The notes under the pieces were generated by a model. That model searched no databases. It was not told the DNA's origin and worked only from the letters and a program-made list of their open reading frames with translations. Below are positions 47,568 to 56,918 of a DNA stretch of 64,000 nt, piece after piece. The stretch comes from Burkholderia sp. BCC1644 (lineage in GTDB: Bacteria; Pseudomonadota; Gammaproteobacteria; Burkholderiales; Burkholderiaceae). Every line of letters begins with the position of its first letter. Position 1 is the stretch's first letter. The stretch spans positions 1-64,000 of the forward strand of contig NZ_CADFEI010000026.1 of NCBI RefSeq assembly GCF_902833225.1, read 5' to 3'. A program made the position numbers and the translations under genes.

Positions 47568-49880
47568 ATGACCGATTCACTTCTCGATCCGCGACCGGCG
47601 GCGGATGTGCGCACCGACGAACCCGCGGCACCGGCCGCTACGCCGGACGCAACCACATCGCGGCCGGCACCGCCACCCATCGTCGTGGGCCGCGTCAAGG
47701 GTGTGACGATGTTCGCAAAAGACACGCGGCTCATCTGTGTCAAGCAGATGCCCCTGCCCGGTATCGTGATCTTCGTGCATGGGGTGAACTCCGAGGGAGA
47801 ATGGTTCGAAGCATCGGAGGACGGGCTGTGCAAAGGCCTGAATCGCCGGCTCGGTCGCCTTGACGATCAATTGAAGTATCGCGGCATCGACGCGGGACAA
47901 ATGACGCCCGCGAAGTACACGGAGAGCGTGACGCCCGATGGGTTTCTCAATCCGATGCTTTGGTCCGGCAACTACATCAAGCCCGATCCGTCGTTTTCAC
48001 CGGTGATTCATTTCCGTTGGGGCTATCGGGCGACCGCGGCGGAACTGAAGGAATACGGCGACAAGATCTTTCTGAACGAGCAGGACTATTGGGGCGGCGG
48101 TCCGTTCACGAACGGCTGTTCGAGCCTGCCCGATCTTTGGCACGGTGGCCTCGACGACCGGGCAGCCGGATGGATCACCGTGCAAGGCATCAACCCGACC
48201 AATCGGCCGCTGTATCGCGCGCCGCCCCGCTCCTATGGCGTGCTCGCTGCGTTGCGACTGGCCAGGCTGATCGAGTCGATCCGCCGGATGCAGGCCAACG
48301 TACCCATTACGGTCGTATGTCACAGCCAGGGCAACATCGTCGGTCTGACGGCGGCGTTCTTCGGCGACGCATTGCCCGATGTCGAGGATCCGTGGGGGCG
48401 CAAGGGCCATTGCGTGGCGGACGCCTACGTGCTGGCGAATGCCCCGTACAGTTTCGCGCGTGCAGACGGTCCGAACAGCTCCGATACGTTCATGGACACA
48501 TGGTCGCAGCGCGCGACGAAAGACGCCGACGGCCGGCGCGGGCGACAGACCTACGCCGCGCGCACGATGACATTCGGCAAGTTTCTGTCGATCGTCGAAG
48601 CTCGCAAAGCGCATGAACTGCCGGCAGGCAAGATCGACGAAGACATGGCGAACGAGCGGGTATCGCCGACGAGCAACAGGTCATATGCAGCGCAACAAGA
48701 TCGCGACCGGCACGGCCTGAATCGATCGACGTATGGCCGCGTCACGGCGTATTGCTGTCCGCACGACCAGGTGATTTCGGCGGTGACGGTTCAAGGCATC
48801 GGCTGGCGCGGCATCGGCAAGCACGAACTCGACGATATCGGCGCGTCCGGCATCCTGACGCAGCGCGTGTTCGCATCCGGCTTCGACGTCGGCGTGCAGC
48901 AGCCCTATCGGTATTGGGAAGATGACTGGCGGCGTATCCAGAAAGGGAAGACGCCGGGATTCTGGTATCCGCCGTCACCCCCCGCCAAATTCAGTCTCGT
49001 CGGCGCGCTCAAGGGGAACGAAAGCGTTTGGGGAATGGCGGCCACGCTTGCCACTGCGCCGTTCATGTTCGTCGTGACCGGGATCAGTTCGGCATTGAAC
49101 ATGCTCCGTGTGAACGCCGACCCGCCGGCAGGCTGGACGGTTGTGGCGGACGCCCCGACCCTCGACGAAACCTTCCCGCCCAAGGCGTTGCGATTCGGCA
49201 ACCCGATCGAAACGAAAGACGGCGACGCGATAAGCGACTTCAACGAAGGCAACGATCCTCCGGCCGCATGGCGTGACGCGAGCAAGACCGATGCAGACAA
49301 GCGGGCCGATGATCCGTACGACCAGTACGAGGCAAAAAACCAGGATAGCGTCGCCCAAGGTACGGCAAAAACCGAGGCCGGGCAGCGTTACGAAGACCGT
49401 GCGTTGATGCGGATGGAAGCGCGTCGCACGCTGAACACCGAATGGCTCGATGGCGACGGTCACGTGATAGGCGAGGACGGTAAAAGCGAGATGCCAGACG
49501 GCTACAAGGAATGGCGCGACAAGCAAATTGTCGATTGGCTCGATCGCGGGGCCACCAATAACCCGACTAACCACTCTACGACGATGACCAACCCCGATCA
49601 CGCAGAAAAGGCGCTTGCTTACGATGTGGCTGTGGGCCTCTGCCATCTAACGGAGCAGCAACTCAGATCGTTGCGCATGGAGGCGGATTGGCGGATGAAG
49701 GAAGGCATCCCCGACGGCAATCCGAGAGAGAAGTACTTCGACTATTTCTCGCGCGGCAAACTTGACGATCTACCGATACAGGAATGGGTGCATGTGGAAA
49801 ACGGTGAAGGAAATATACCCGACGCGATTGTCGATGAACGTGAAGGGGAGTTTTATCTGAAGGTCGGAGGTGCGTTTTGA
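47568..49880 (+). CDS. tle3: Type VI secretion phospholipase effector Tle3
   Basis: 770 residues. After a Pro/Ala-rich 40-residue start the alpha/beta-hydrolase shows IVIFVHGVNSEGEWF (oxyanion loop) and the nucleophile elbow VVCHSQGN with Ser253; the long C-terminal part with VTVQGIGWRGIGKHEL fits the Tle3/DUF3274 family. Tle3 enzymes are antibacterial phospholipases delivered to the periplasm of rivals by the type VI system. ATG 47568 has AGGAG 6 bases upstream; a TTG eight codons earlier is open. The C-terminal third is charged and more A+T-rich, hinting at acquisition. Confidence 0.85.
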   Translation: MTDSLLDPRPAADVRTDEPAAPAATPDATTSRPAPPPIVVGRVKGVTMFAKDTRLICVKQMPLPGIVIFVHGVNSEGEWFEASEDGLCKGLNRRLGRLDDQLKYRGIDAGQMTPAKYTESVTPDGFLNPMLWSGNYIKPDPSFSPVIHFRWGYRATAAELKEYGDKIFLNEQDYWGGGPFTNGCSSLPDLWHGGLDDRAAGWITVQGINPTNRPLYRAPPRSYGVLAALRLARLIESIRRMQANVPITVVCHSQGNIVGLTAAFFGDALPDVEDPWGRKGHCVADAYVLANAPYSFARADGPNSSDTFMDTWSQRATKDADGRRGRQTYAARTMTFGKFLSIVEARKAHELPAGKIDEDMANERVSPTSNRSYAAQQDRDRHGLNRSTYGRVTAYCCPHDQVISAVTVQGIGWRGIGKHELDDIGASGILTQRVFASGFDVGVQQPYRYWEDDWRRIQKGKTPGFWYPPSPPAKFSLVGALKGNESVWGMAATLATAPFMFVVTGISSALNMLRVNADPPAGWTVVADAPTLDETFPPKALRFGNPIETKDGDAISDFNEGNDPPAAWRDASKTDADKRADDPYDQYEAKNQDSVAQGTAKTEAGQRYEDRALMRMEARRTLNTEWLDGDGHVIGEDGKSEMPDGYKEWRDKQIVDWLDRGATNNPTNHSTTMTNPDHAEKALAYDVAVGLCHLTEQQLRSLRMEADWRMKEGIPDGNPREKYFDYFSRGKLDDLPIQEWVHVENGEGNIPDAIVDEREGEFYLKVGGAF

Positions 49881-51358
49881 AGGCACTGATCGCAACATGG
49901 CCGCGACGTGTCGCCGTCGCCATTTCGGTATGGCCCGTCGTCGCCGTACTCATGGCCTCGCTGATGACGCACGTCGAACAACCCTACCCGGCCCATCTGG
50001 ACATTGGAGATTGGATGAAACGATTCGTTGTCGTACCCGCCTTGGCTGCGCTGATGGTATTCCTGTTTCTCACGGCCATGACGCGTCCTGCACAAGCCGC
50101 GCCTGCCCTGGAGCCTGCAGGGAATACGGCGCTTGAAGATGAAGCATCGGCGAAGCCGTTCGTCGCGCAGGTTGTCGGCCTGATCTGGATGAATCCGTTG
50201 CACCGGAAGGACTACCCGACCGAATGGCAATTGTTGTGGACGCAGGGGCTCGCCGCGCCAAACAAGAATGACGATATGGTCCGCACCGAACCGAAGATAT
50301 TTACCACGCTGCAATCGGTAGCGGGTATCGCGTATGGAAACGAAGGCCAGGAGACGTTCAAGGGCTTCTACCACAAGTACATGTACAGGTTTCCTCTGCT
50401 GCTTCTCTCGCGCTATGCCTCAAATCCAAAATACTTCTACACGGTGAATCCCGACAACAAGAAGGATTGGCGGGAATTGGCAGGCATTCGCGTCGAGCTT
50501 GCGATCCCGGATCGACTCGAGGCTGACGACTCGCAGAGCTATTTGCAAAACTCGATTCGAAAGACGTTTTCGATCGGCAATCGGTATTTCCCGACGATGT
50601 GGAGCCGCGACACGCTGCCTGACGTGCAACTCACGCAAGGCGGCGCGAACGCCGGCTTCACGGCGCTGAACAAGGCGTTGGACTACTTGCGGGACAATCC
50701 AGACAAGACCGTGTGGGTGGTGAACTGGGACGCGCCGAATTTTCCGCCGGTCGACGCGCAGATCAACGAGAACCTCGTCGTGCTGTTTCTCGCCGGCCCG
50801 AACTTCGATACGCAGCGCGAACCGCTCGCCTGGATCGGCAAGGCCGCCACCGGTAACACGCAAGCGTTTTCGCCGAAGGTCGGCACGACGCGGATCGTGC
50901 AGGCGTGGAAAGCCACCATCGGCGAGGCAGCGCGCAATGCCGGCATCGCGGTCCCGGATCTCACGTACATCGTGCACGACGCAGGGAAAGGCAGTGACGC
51001 AGCCTCGTCACGTCTCGTCGCACTCACGCAGACCCTGACGGAAACGCTCCCGGAATACGATCACCGGCAACAGACATTCAACACGGCAGCCCTGCTCGGT
51101 GACATGGGAACCGGCAGCGCATTGACCGACGTTGCGCTGGCGATCGGCCGGATCAATCACTTCGGCGGTAACGCATTGGTCGCCGGCACGACCGACCCGG
51201 CGCATCCCGTCGCGGTCGTCGTCAGGCCGCCGTCGACGCTCACGCCGATCGATCCGGACAAGGATTGGTTCCGCGCGCGTGGCGGGAACAATGCCTACCT
51301 GCCGTGGTGGGGACGCCGGCACGACACCAAATACGGAATGCAGGGCTATTCGTGGTGA
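49877..51358 (+). CDS. tla3: Type VI lipase adaptor Tla3 (DUF2875)
   Basis: 493 residues. Two N-terminal hydrophobic segments (about 12-32 and 50-70), then the DUF2875 domain with FVAQVVGLIWMNPLHRKDYP and GNRYFPTMWSRDTLPDVQLT. In Pseudomonas aeruginosa the Tla3 adaptor brings Tle3 to its VgrG. It starts with TTG that overlaps the tle3 stop (TTGA), with GGAGG 7 bases upstream, so the two are translated together. Confidence 0.85.
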   Translation: MKALIATWPRRVAVAISVWPVVAVLMASLMTHVEQPYPAHLDIGDWMKRFVVVPALAALMVFLFLTAMTRPAQAAPALEPAGNTALEDEASAKPFVAQVVGLIWMNPLHRKDYPTEWQLLWTQGLAAPNKNDDMVRTEPKIFTTLQSVAGIAYGNEGQETFKGFYHKYMYRFPLLLLSRYASNPKYFYTVNPDNKKDWRELAGIRVELAIPDRLEADDSQSYLQNSIRKTFSIGNRYFPTMWSRDTLPDVQLTQGGANAGFTALNKALDYLRDNPDKTVWVVNWDAPNFPPVDAQINENLVVLFLAGPNFDTQREPLAWIGKAATGNTQAFSPKVGTTRIVQAWKATIGEAARNAGIAVPDLTYIVHDAGKGSDAASSRLVALTQTLTETLPEYDHRQQTFNTAALLGDMGTGSALTDVALAIGRINHFGGNALVAGTTDPAHPVAVVVRPPSTLTPIDPDKDWFRARGGNNAYLPWWGRRHDTKYGMQGYSW

Positions 51359-51482
51359 CGCAGATGACTCGGAGGCGCGAGCCGTTCGACCGGGATCGCG
51401 TCGCCGCGTCACGCACGGCAATGGTCACAATACGGGAATCGCGCGGGTAGGCGACGTTCCCCACACGGCAGCCGGATCGAAT

Positions 51483-51541
<59 letters not shown>

Positions 51542-51557
51542 ACGAGCAAGGTCATGG

Positions 51558-51575
51558 GGCGCGCAGTCGCGCGCC
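51558..51575. terminator. Hairpin downstream of tla3
   Basis: GGCGCGC-AGTC-GCGCGCC is a perfect 7-bp stem with 4-base loop. A second hairpin, CGTGCC/GGCACG (51609-51626), follows and faces the cytochrome gene end. Confidence 0.55.
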
Positions 51576-51657
51576 ATTCACCACGGATGATGGGGCGGCA
51601 ATGAACAGCGTGCCTCGCGGGGCACGCGTCCGCTGGCTTCGCCGCGCCCACGCGCCG

Positions 51658-52203
51658 TCACGGCGCAAGCCGCGTGAACACGTAGTCGTGGTTCTTCACC
51701 AGTGCCTGGTGACACGCAAAGCACGTCTTATGCTGGCCGGTATCGGCCGGCACGCCGTTGATGAAGCGCCCGAAGCCCCAGCCGCCCGTCGATGCATAAC
51801 GCCGCGAATCCTTCACCATCACCTGCACGGTCGTCGGCTTGCCGGGCACCGTCGCCGACGCGAACTCGTCGGACTGCTTGCGCTTGTACGCGAGCTTCAC
51901 GAGGATCGTGCCGTCCGGAAACGGCAGCGTCGCCTGTTCGAGCGCGCGGATCGCAACGGGATTGCCGAGCACCACGCGCAGTTCGTCGAGCGGCGCGGCC
52001 TCTTCTGCCGGCGCGACCATTTCCCACTTCCGGTAGCCAGGTGGGATCGTCACGCCGTAGATCGGCGATGCTGCCGCGTCCGGCTTCGGTTGCTCCGCGA
52101 ACGCGACCGGCCCGCTCGCCGACAGCGCGCCGCCCAGCAGCACGCCCGCGACGAGCACGCGGCGCGCGCCGCGCTGCAATACCCCCATGCCAGCAGCCCG
52201 CAT
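51658..52203 (-). CDS. Cytochrome P460-family protein
   Basis: 181 residues. Signal peptide to about residue 38 (ending PVAFA), then GVTIPPGYRKWEMVAPAEEA and near the end the heme-binding CFACHQALVKNHDYVFTRL. P460 proteins bind an unusual c-type heme and oxidise small nitrogen compounds; some relatives only bind ligands. ATG 52203 overlaps the stop codon of the hydrolase gene (TGATG), so both are co-translated. Confidence 0.86.
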   Translation of the reverse strand: MRAAGMGVLQRGARRVLVAGVLLGGALSASGPVAFAEQPKPDAAASPIYGVTIPPGYRKWEMVAPAEEAAPLDELRVVLGNPVAIRALEQATLPFPDGTILVKLAYKRKQSDEFASATVPGKPTTVQVMVKDSRRYASTGGWGFGRFINGVPADTGQHKTCFACHQALVKNHDYVFTRLAP

Positions 52204-53246
52204 CAGAGATGCTCCACTTGCAGGATCGCATCGGCAAACGCCTGCGGCGCTTCCTGCGGCAGGTTGTGGCCGATGCCGCCGGTGATCGTCCGGTGCTGGT
52301 ACTTGCCGGTGAATTTCTTCGCGTACGCGGCCGGTTCCGGATGCGGCGCGCCGTTCGCGTCGCCTTCCATCGTGATGGTCGGCACCGTGATCGCCGGGCC
52401 GGCCGCAAGACGCCGCTCGATGTCGTCGTATTGCGCTTCGCCCTTCGCGAGCCCGAGGCGCCAGCGATAGTTGTGGATCACGACGGCCACGTGATCGGGG
52501 TTCTGGAACGACGCGGCCGAGCGCGCATAGGTTTCGTCGGAGAACTGCCACTTCGGCGACGCGAGTTGCCAGATCAGCTTGTTGAACGCATCGCGGTTCG
52601 CCGCATAGCCGAGTTCGCCGCGCTCGGTCGTGAAGTAGAACTGGTACCACCACTGGAATTCGGCCTGCGGCGGCAGCGGCTTGCGATTCGCCTCCTGGCT
52701 GCCGATCAGGTAGCCGCTTACCGACACCAGCGCCTTCACGCGCTGCGGCCACAGCGCCGCGATGATGTCGGCCGTGCGCGCACCCCAGTCGTAGCCGCCG
52801 AACACGGCACTGTCGATTTTCAGCGCATCCATCAGCGCGACGATGTCGACGGCCGTCACGGCCTGCTGGCCGTTGCGCACCGTGTCGGCCGAGCGGAACG
52901 TCGTCGAGCCGTAGCCGCGCAGGTACGGCACGATCACGCGATAGCCCGCCTTGACGAGCAGCGGCGCGACTTCTGCGTAGCTGTAGATGTCGTACGGCCA
53001 GCCGTGCAGCAGGAACACCACGGGGCCCTTCTTCGGCCCGAGATCCGCATATCCGACGCTGAGCACGCCTGCGTCGATCTGGTGGATCGTGCCCAGCGAC
53101 GCCACGCCGGCTGCACGCTTCCCGGTCGATGCATCGGGGGCGGACTGCGCACGCGCCAGCGCGCTGAACCCGAGGTCGGCGAGGCTCAGGCTCGCCAGCG
53201 TCGTGCCCAGGATCAGGCGGCGGCGGGTGTTCACGGTATCAGGCAT
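52203..53246 (-). CDS. Exported alpha/beta hydrolase (epoxide hydrolase/dehalogenase type)
   Basis: 347 residues. Starts with a twin-arginine-like signal (NTRRRLILGTTLASL). The fold motifs are FLLHGWPYDIYSYAEVAPLL, nucleophile Asp in FGGYDWGARTADII, and catalytic His in GGIGHNLPQEAP. GGAGAA lies before the ATG. Operon partner of the cytochrome P460 gene; substrate unknown. Confidence 0.88.
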   Translation of the reverse strand: MPDTVNTRRRLILGTTLASLSLADLGFSALARAQSAPDASTGKRAAGVASLGTIHQIDAGVLSVGYADLGPKKGPVVFLLHGWPYDIYSYAEVAPLLVKAGYRVIVPYLRGYGSTTFRSADTVRNGQQAVTAVDIVALMDALKIDSAVFGGYDWGARTADIIAALWPQRVKALVSVSGYLIGSQEANRKPLPPQAEFQWWYQFYFTTERGELGYAANRDAFNKLIWQLASPKWQFSDETYARSAASFQNPDHVAVVIHNYRWRLGLAKGEAQYDDIERRLAAGPAITVPTITMEGDANGAPHPEPAAYAKKFTGKYQHRTITGGIGHNLPQEAPQAFADAILQVEHL

Positions 53247-53504
53247 GACTCGTTCTCCATTGTCGATCGCTAAGGAAAGGGCCCGCGGCACGTGCGGGCA
53301 ATCAGGTGTCGCCGTTCGCAGCGGCGGCGCATGGCACCGCGCCGCCGTGTGAATCGCTTCACCGGTTTTATATCCGAACCATCCGGAGGCTTTGTATCTC
53401 AACGTATCCGTGTGCGAACACGACACACGGCGATTCAAAAATCACGCGAGAGACGACGTTTTCGGGCGGCCGCGCGGCACACGCGGCGCCCGTGCGCCGA
53501 TATG

Positions 53505-54884
53505 TCAGAACAGCTTGGCGATCGCGGGCACACTGAGCACCGCGACGTAGTAGCCCATGAACTGCACGCCCGTGTTGAACGCGAACAGGCGCGACAGCAT
53601 CCCGCCGAACAGGCCGATCGTCACGATCACGGCGAGCCCCAGCAACTGCCCTTCCCAGACGCCGATCACGACGATCAGCCCCGCGAAGGTCGCGATGATC
53701 GCCTCGTGGCTCAGCTTGCGCGCGACGAACGACGCCGCACGGTGCGCATGGTGCATCGCGAGCGGATACGCGATCAGCGCGGCCAGCAGGATCGACAGCA
53801 GCCCGTAACCGAGGAACTCGGGCCAGCTCATCAACGTATGCAGGTTGTGGATCTGCCCGCTCGCCGCATCGACCGTGAAGCGCGGCGGCGCATTGAACAG
53901 CGGCGCGGCCGGGCCGGCCGCCACCGGGCTCAGCGGCAACCCGAACGCAATCAGCGGAATCAGCGCCTCGGCGATGTAGGTCGCCTCCGTCACGCCGTTA
54001 CGCGCGGCGATCACCGTCGTCAGGCGCTGATAAGCGTGACGCACGCGCGCGCCGACGATCTCGCCCATCAGCACCGTCATCGCGACCGGGCTGAACACGA
54101 AGGTCGCGCTCGACACGGCGGCCGTGCCGACCGTCCACGCGACCTGCTCGCGGTCGAGCACCTTCAGCGGATTCGGGAAATAGCCGCGCCAGCTTTTCAC
54201 GTCGGGGGCGAGCACGAACGTCGACGGCCCGTCGCGGCGCATGCGCCGCCGCTCGGCCGGCGACAGGATCGAGAACAGGTCGGCCACCAGCGGCCCGATC
54301 GCGATCCCGAGGAAGTAGCTGACGCTCAGCTTCACGCCGTAGTGGCCCGTCAGCGCCTGCAGCCCGACCACCAGCATCACGAACGGCACGAGCAGCAGCA
54401 CCGACGCCCAGCGCCCCGCCGAGAAGTACGCAATGCCGACGGCCGCCGCGAGGAACACCCACGGCGCGGCCTTCGCGATCGCTGCGCCAAACGGCGCGAG
54501 CAGCGATGCGAACAGCACCGCGAGCGGCAGCGCGACGAACGCGGCGACGATCGCACCCGAGATCATCTTGCGCAGCGCGATGTGCGGCACGCCGAGCGCA
54601 CGCAGCAGCGTTGCCTGCTGCAGCAGCGGCGCGGCCATCGTGTCGCCGGGAATGCCGAGCAGCGCGGTCGGGATCGAATGCGTGATGTGCTTGGCCACCG
54701 CGCCCGCGAGGAAGAACGTGAAGACGCCGGCGGGCGGCACGCCGAGCAGCGCGACGAGCAACGTCAGCGGCGCGATCGTCGTCGTTTCGTCGGTGCCGGA
54801 GATCAACCCGATGCCGGAGAACACGATCGCGCCGAGCAGCCCCATCGCGAACGCGGCCGGCAGCGCATGCAGCAGCGCGTCCAT
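53505..54884 (-). CDS. TctA-like membrane permease
   Basis: 459 residues, about eleven helices. FSGIGLISGTDETTTIAPLT, ALLGIPGDTMAAPLL and IAFGLPLSPVAAGPAAPLFN resemble the TctA subunit of tripartite tricarboxylate transporters. The neighbouring small membrane protein would stand in for TctB; no TctC binding protein is present. GGGAGG lies before the ATG, which overlaps the stop of the small gene. Confidence 0.82.
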   Translation of the reverse strand: MDALLHALPAAFAMGLLGAIVFSGIGLISGTDETTTIAPLTLLVALLGVPPAGVFTFFLAGAVAKHITHSIPTALLGIPGDTMAAPLLQQATLLRALGVPHIALRKMISGAIVAAFVALPLAVLFASLLAPFGAAIAKAAPWVFLAAAVGIAYFSAGRWASVLLLVPFVMLVVGLQALTGHYGVKLSVSYFLGIAIGPLVADLFSILSPAERRRMRRDGPSTFVLAPDVKSWRGYFPNPLKVLDREQVAWTVGTAAVSSATFVFSPVAMTVLMGEIVGARVRHAYQRLTTVIAARNGVTEATYIAEALIPLIAFGLPLSPVAAGPAAPLFNAPPRFTVDAASGQIHNLHTLMSWPEFLGYGLLSILLAALIAYPLAMHHAHRAASFVARKLSHEAIIATFAGLIVVIGVWEGQLLGLAVIVTIGLFGGMLSRLFAFNTGVQFMGYYVAVLSVPAIAKLF

Positions 54885-55381
54885 CAGCGGCCTCCCGCGC
54901 GTGCGCGCCCGGACGATGCGTCGTATGACGCGAACAGGTCGAGCAGCCCGAGCTCCTCCATCTCGGCACGCGCGCTGGCCGACAGGTCGCTCGTCGAGCC
55001 CAGCCCGCCCGATGCTTCGGCGAGCTGCCGGAGCGCCTCGTCGCGCTCGGCACCGCCGGCTGCGTGTTCGATCACGGTGCGCTTCGGCTTGAACAGCACC
55101 GCGCAGATCGTGCCGGCCAGCAGGCAGCCGCCGAGGCCGATCAGCATTGCGTAGGCACGCGCAATCGCCACGTCGTGGACGAACGATGCGAGCACGACGC
55201 GGCCGATCTCGAACGCGCCGAGGCTGATCGCGATGCCGAGCAGCACCGACCACGCAAGATGTTTCGTCGCCACCGTGTCGCCCCACACCTCGACGAGCGT
55301 CGAGGCCGCCGCTTCGGCGCCGGCCAACGGCCGCGCGCGATCCGGCGCGGTTGCGACCGCGCTTGAACCGGTCTGTTCCAT
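54884..55381 (-). CDS. Small membrane partner of the TctA-like permease
   Basis: 165 residues. Two hydrophobic helices (AWSVLLGIAISLGAFEIGRVV and AYAMLIGLGGCLLAGTICAV, about 43-100), then a charged cytoplasmic tail. Not recognised by name. AGGAGACAC precedes the ATG; its stop overlaps the permease start, so it is probably a dedicated subunit. Confidence 0.75.
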   Translation of the reverse strand: MEQTGSSAVATAPDRARPLAGAEAAASTLVEVWGDTVATKHLAWSVLLGIAISLGAFEIGRVVLASFVHDVAIARAYAMLIGLGGCLLAGTICAVLFKPKRTVIEHAAGGAERDEALRQLAEASGGLGSTSDLSASARAEMEELGLLDLFASYDASSGRARAGGR

Positions 55382-55446
55382 GTGTCTCCTCCTGGATTGA
55401 TATGTCGCCGGTCTGGCCGGCGTGGCGCGCTGCACGCCGCACGGTT

Positions 55447-55468
55447 CGCGCGGCGCGCAGTCCGCGCG
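55447..55468 (-). other. Hairpin between HMG-CoA reductase and transporter genes
   Basis: CGCGCGG (55447-55453) and CCGCGCG (55462-55468) form a stem touching the mvaA stop codon; it may attenuate or stabilise the mRNA between the two gene groups. Confidence 0.4.
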
Positions 55469-56755
55469 TCAGCCGCCGATGCGGCCCGCGAGCAACTCGA
55501 CCGCGAAGTCGGTGCGCACGTCTTTCGCCGCGACCATCTGCTGCGCGATCCGTTCGATGTCCGCGCCGGTCGCACCCGCCGCGACGGCGATGTTCCGCGC
55601 ATGCAGCGCCATGTGGCCACGCTGGATGCCCTCGGTCGCGAGCGCACGCAGCGCACCGAGATTTTGCGCAAGCCCGACCGCGACCGCAATTTCGCCGAGT
55701 TCCTGCGCGGATGTCACGTTCATGATCTTCAGCGCGAGACGCGCGAGCGGATGCGTCTTCGTCGCGCCGCCGACGAGCCCGACCGGCATCGGCATCTCGA
55801 TCGTGCCGACGAGATCGCCATTGGCGGCCTTCTCCCACGTGGTCAGCGACGTATAACGACCGCTGCGGCTCGCGTACGCATGCGCGCCGGCCTCGACCGC
55901 GCGCCAGTCGTTGCCGGTCGCGACCACGACCGGATCGATGCCGTTCATGATGCCCTTGTTGTGTGTCGCCGCGCGGTACGGGTCGGTGGCCGCGAACACG
56001 TACGCGTCGATCACGCGGTCGATCACGTCTTCGCCGGAATAGGCGTCGGTCGCGAGCGTGGCGGCCGAGTACCGTACCTCTGCACGTGCCAACCGGAGAT
56101 CCGCCAGGTTGGACAGTATCCGCAACCGTACCTGGCCCCCGGTAATCGCTTCGATCCGCGTCGCGACGGTTTCGGCCATCGTGTTGACCGTGTTCGCGCC
56201 CATCGCGTCGCGCACGTCGACGATCAGGTGCGCGACGACCATCGCGCCGCGCGGCGTGTCGGGGAACACATGGACCTCGATGTCGCGGCAGCCGCCGCCG
56301 AGACCGACGAGCACCTTGTCGCGGCTGTTCGCGAGGGCGATCAGCTCGGCCGCGTGCCGCAGGATCGCGAGCCGCGCGCCGTACGGATCGTCGACGCCGA
56401 TCACCTGCACCTGCGCGCGCATCAGCGGGCCGCTGCTCGACGTGCGGAAGCCGCCGGCCGCGCGGGACAGTTTCGCCATGTACGAGGCGGCCGCAACGAT
56501 CGACGGCTCCTCGACGGCCATCGGCACGATCACGTCACGGTCGTTGATCCGGAAGTAACCGGCCACGGCCATCGGCAGCTCGAACGTGCCGATCACGTTC
56601 TCGATCATCCCGTTCGCGGTATCGAGCGGCAGCGCGCCGGGTTTCGCGAGCAGCGCATGCTCGGCATCGTCGAGCCCGACGGCGCGGGACAGGTGGGACA
56701 GGCGTTGCTCGGGCGTGAGTGAGCGGAAGTTCGGCAAGGCGGAATCGGTCGGCAT
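55469..56755 (-). CDS. mvaA: HMG-CoA reductase, class II
   Basis: 428 residues, typical of class II enzymes. ENVIGTFELPMAVAGYFRIN (catalytic Glu), GGGCRDIEVHVF, DAMGANTVNTMAE, HNKGIMNGID (catalytic Lys) and GHMALHARNIA (catalytic His) are all intact. Class II enzymes in bacteria such as Pseudomonas mevalonii oxidise mevalonate to HMG-CoA for growth. First gene of a minus-strand operon with a TctA-like transporter, divergent from a MocR regulator. No HMG-CoA lyase lies nearby. Weak ribosome-binding site. Confidence 0.94.
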   Translation of the reverse strand: MPTDSALPNFRSLTPEQRLSHLSRAVGLDDAEHALLAKPGALPLDTANGMIENVIGTFELPMAVAGYFRINDRDVIVPMAVEEPSIVAAASYMAKLSRAAGGFRTSSSGPLMRAQVQVIGVDDPYGARLAILRHAAELIALANSRDKVLVGLGGGCRDIEVHVFPDTPRGAMVVAHLIVDVRDAMGANTVNTMAETVATRIEAITGGQVRLRILSNLADLRLARAEVRYSAATLATDAYSGEDVIDRVIDAYVFAATDPYRAATHNKGIMNGIDPVVVATGNDWRAVEAGAHAYASRSGRYTSLTTWEKAANGDLVGTIEMPMPVGLVGGATKTHPLARLALKIMNVTSAQELGEIAVAVGLAQNLGALRALATEGIQRGHMALHARNIAVAAGATGADIERIAQQMVAAKDVRTDFAVELLAGRIGG

Positions 56756-56834
56756 GATGGGTCTGCTGTTTCGGGGTGGCGGTGTTGCCCGTCGGCGCTT
56801 GCGGCGGGCAGCGGATAGCCGAATAATAGTCACG

Positions 56835-56857
56835 CTGTACCCAATGAAAAGGTACAG
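56835..56857. promoter_or_regulatory. Palindromic operator between mvaA and mocR-type gene
   Basis: CTGTACC-N9-GGTACAG is a perfect 7-bp dyad in the 163-bp divergent gap; a further GTACC half-site lies at 56881-56885. An inverted pair plus extra half-site is what MocR regulators usually bind. Confidence 0.7.
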
Positions 56858-56918
56858 AACGCGCAGACAGTCACCCAACCGTACCCATGACAGTGGACCC
56901 GCCCGACGGAACATTCCG

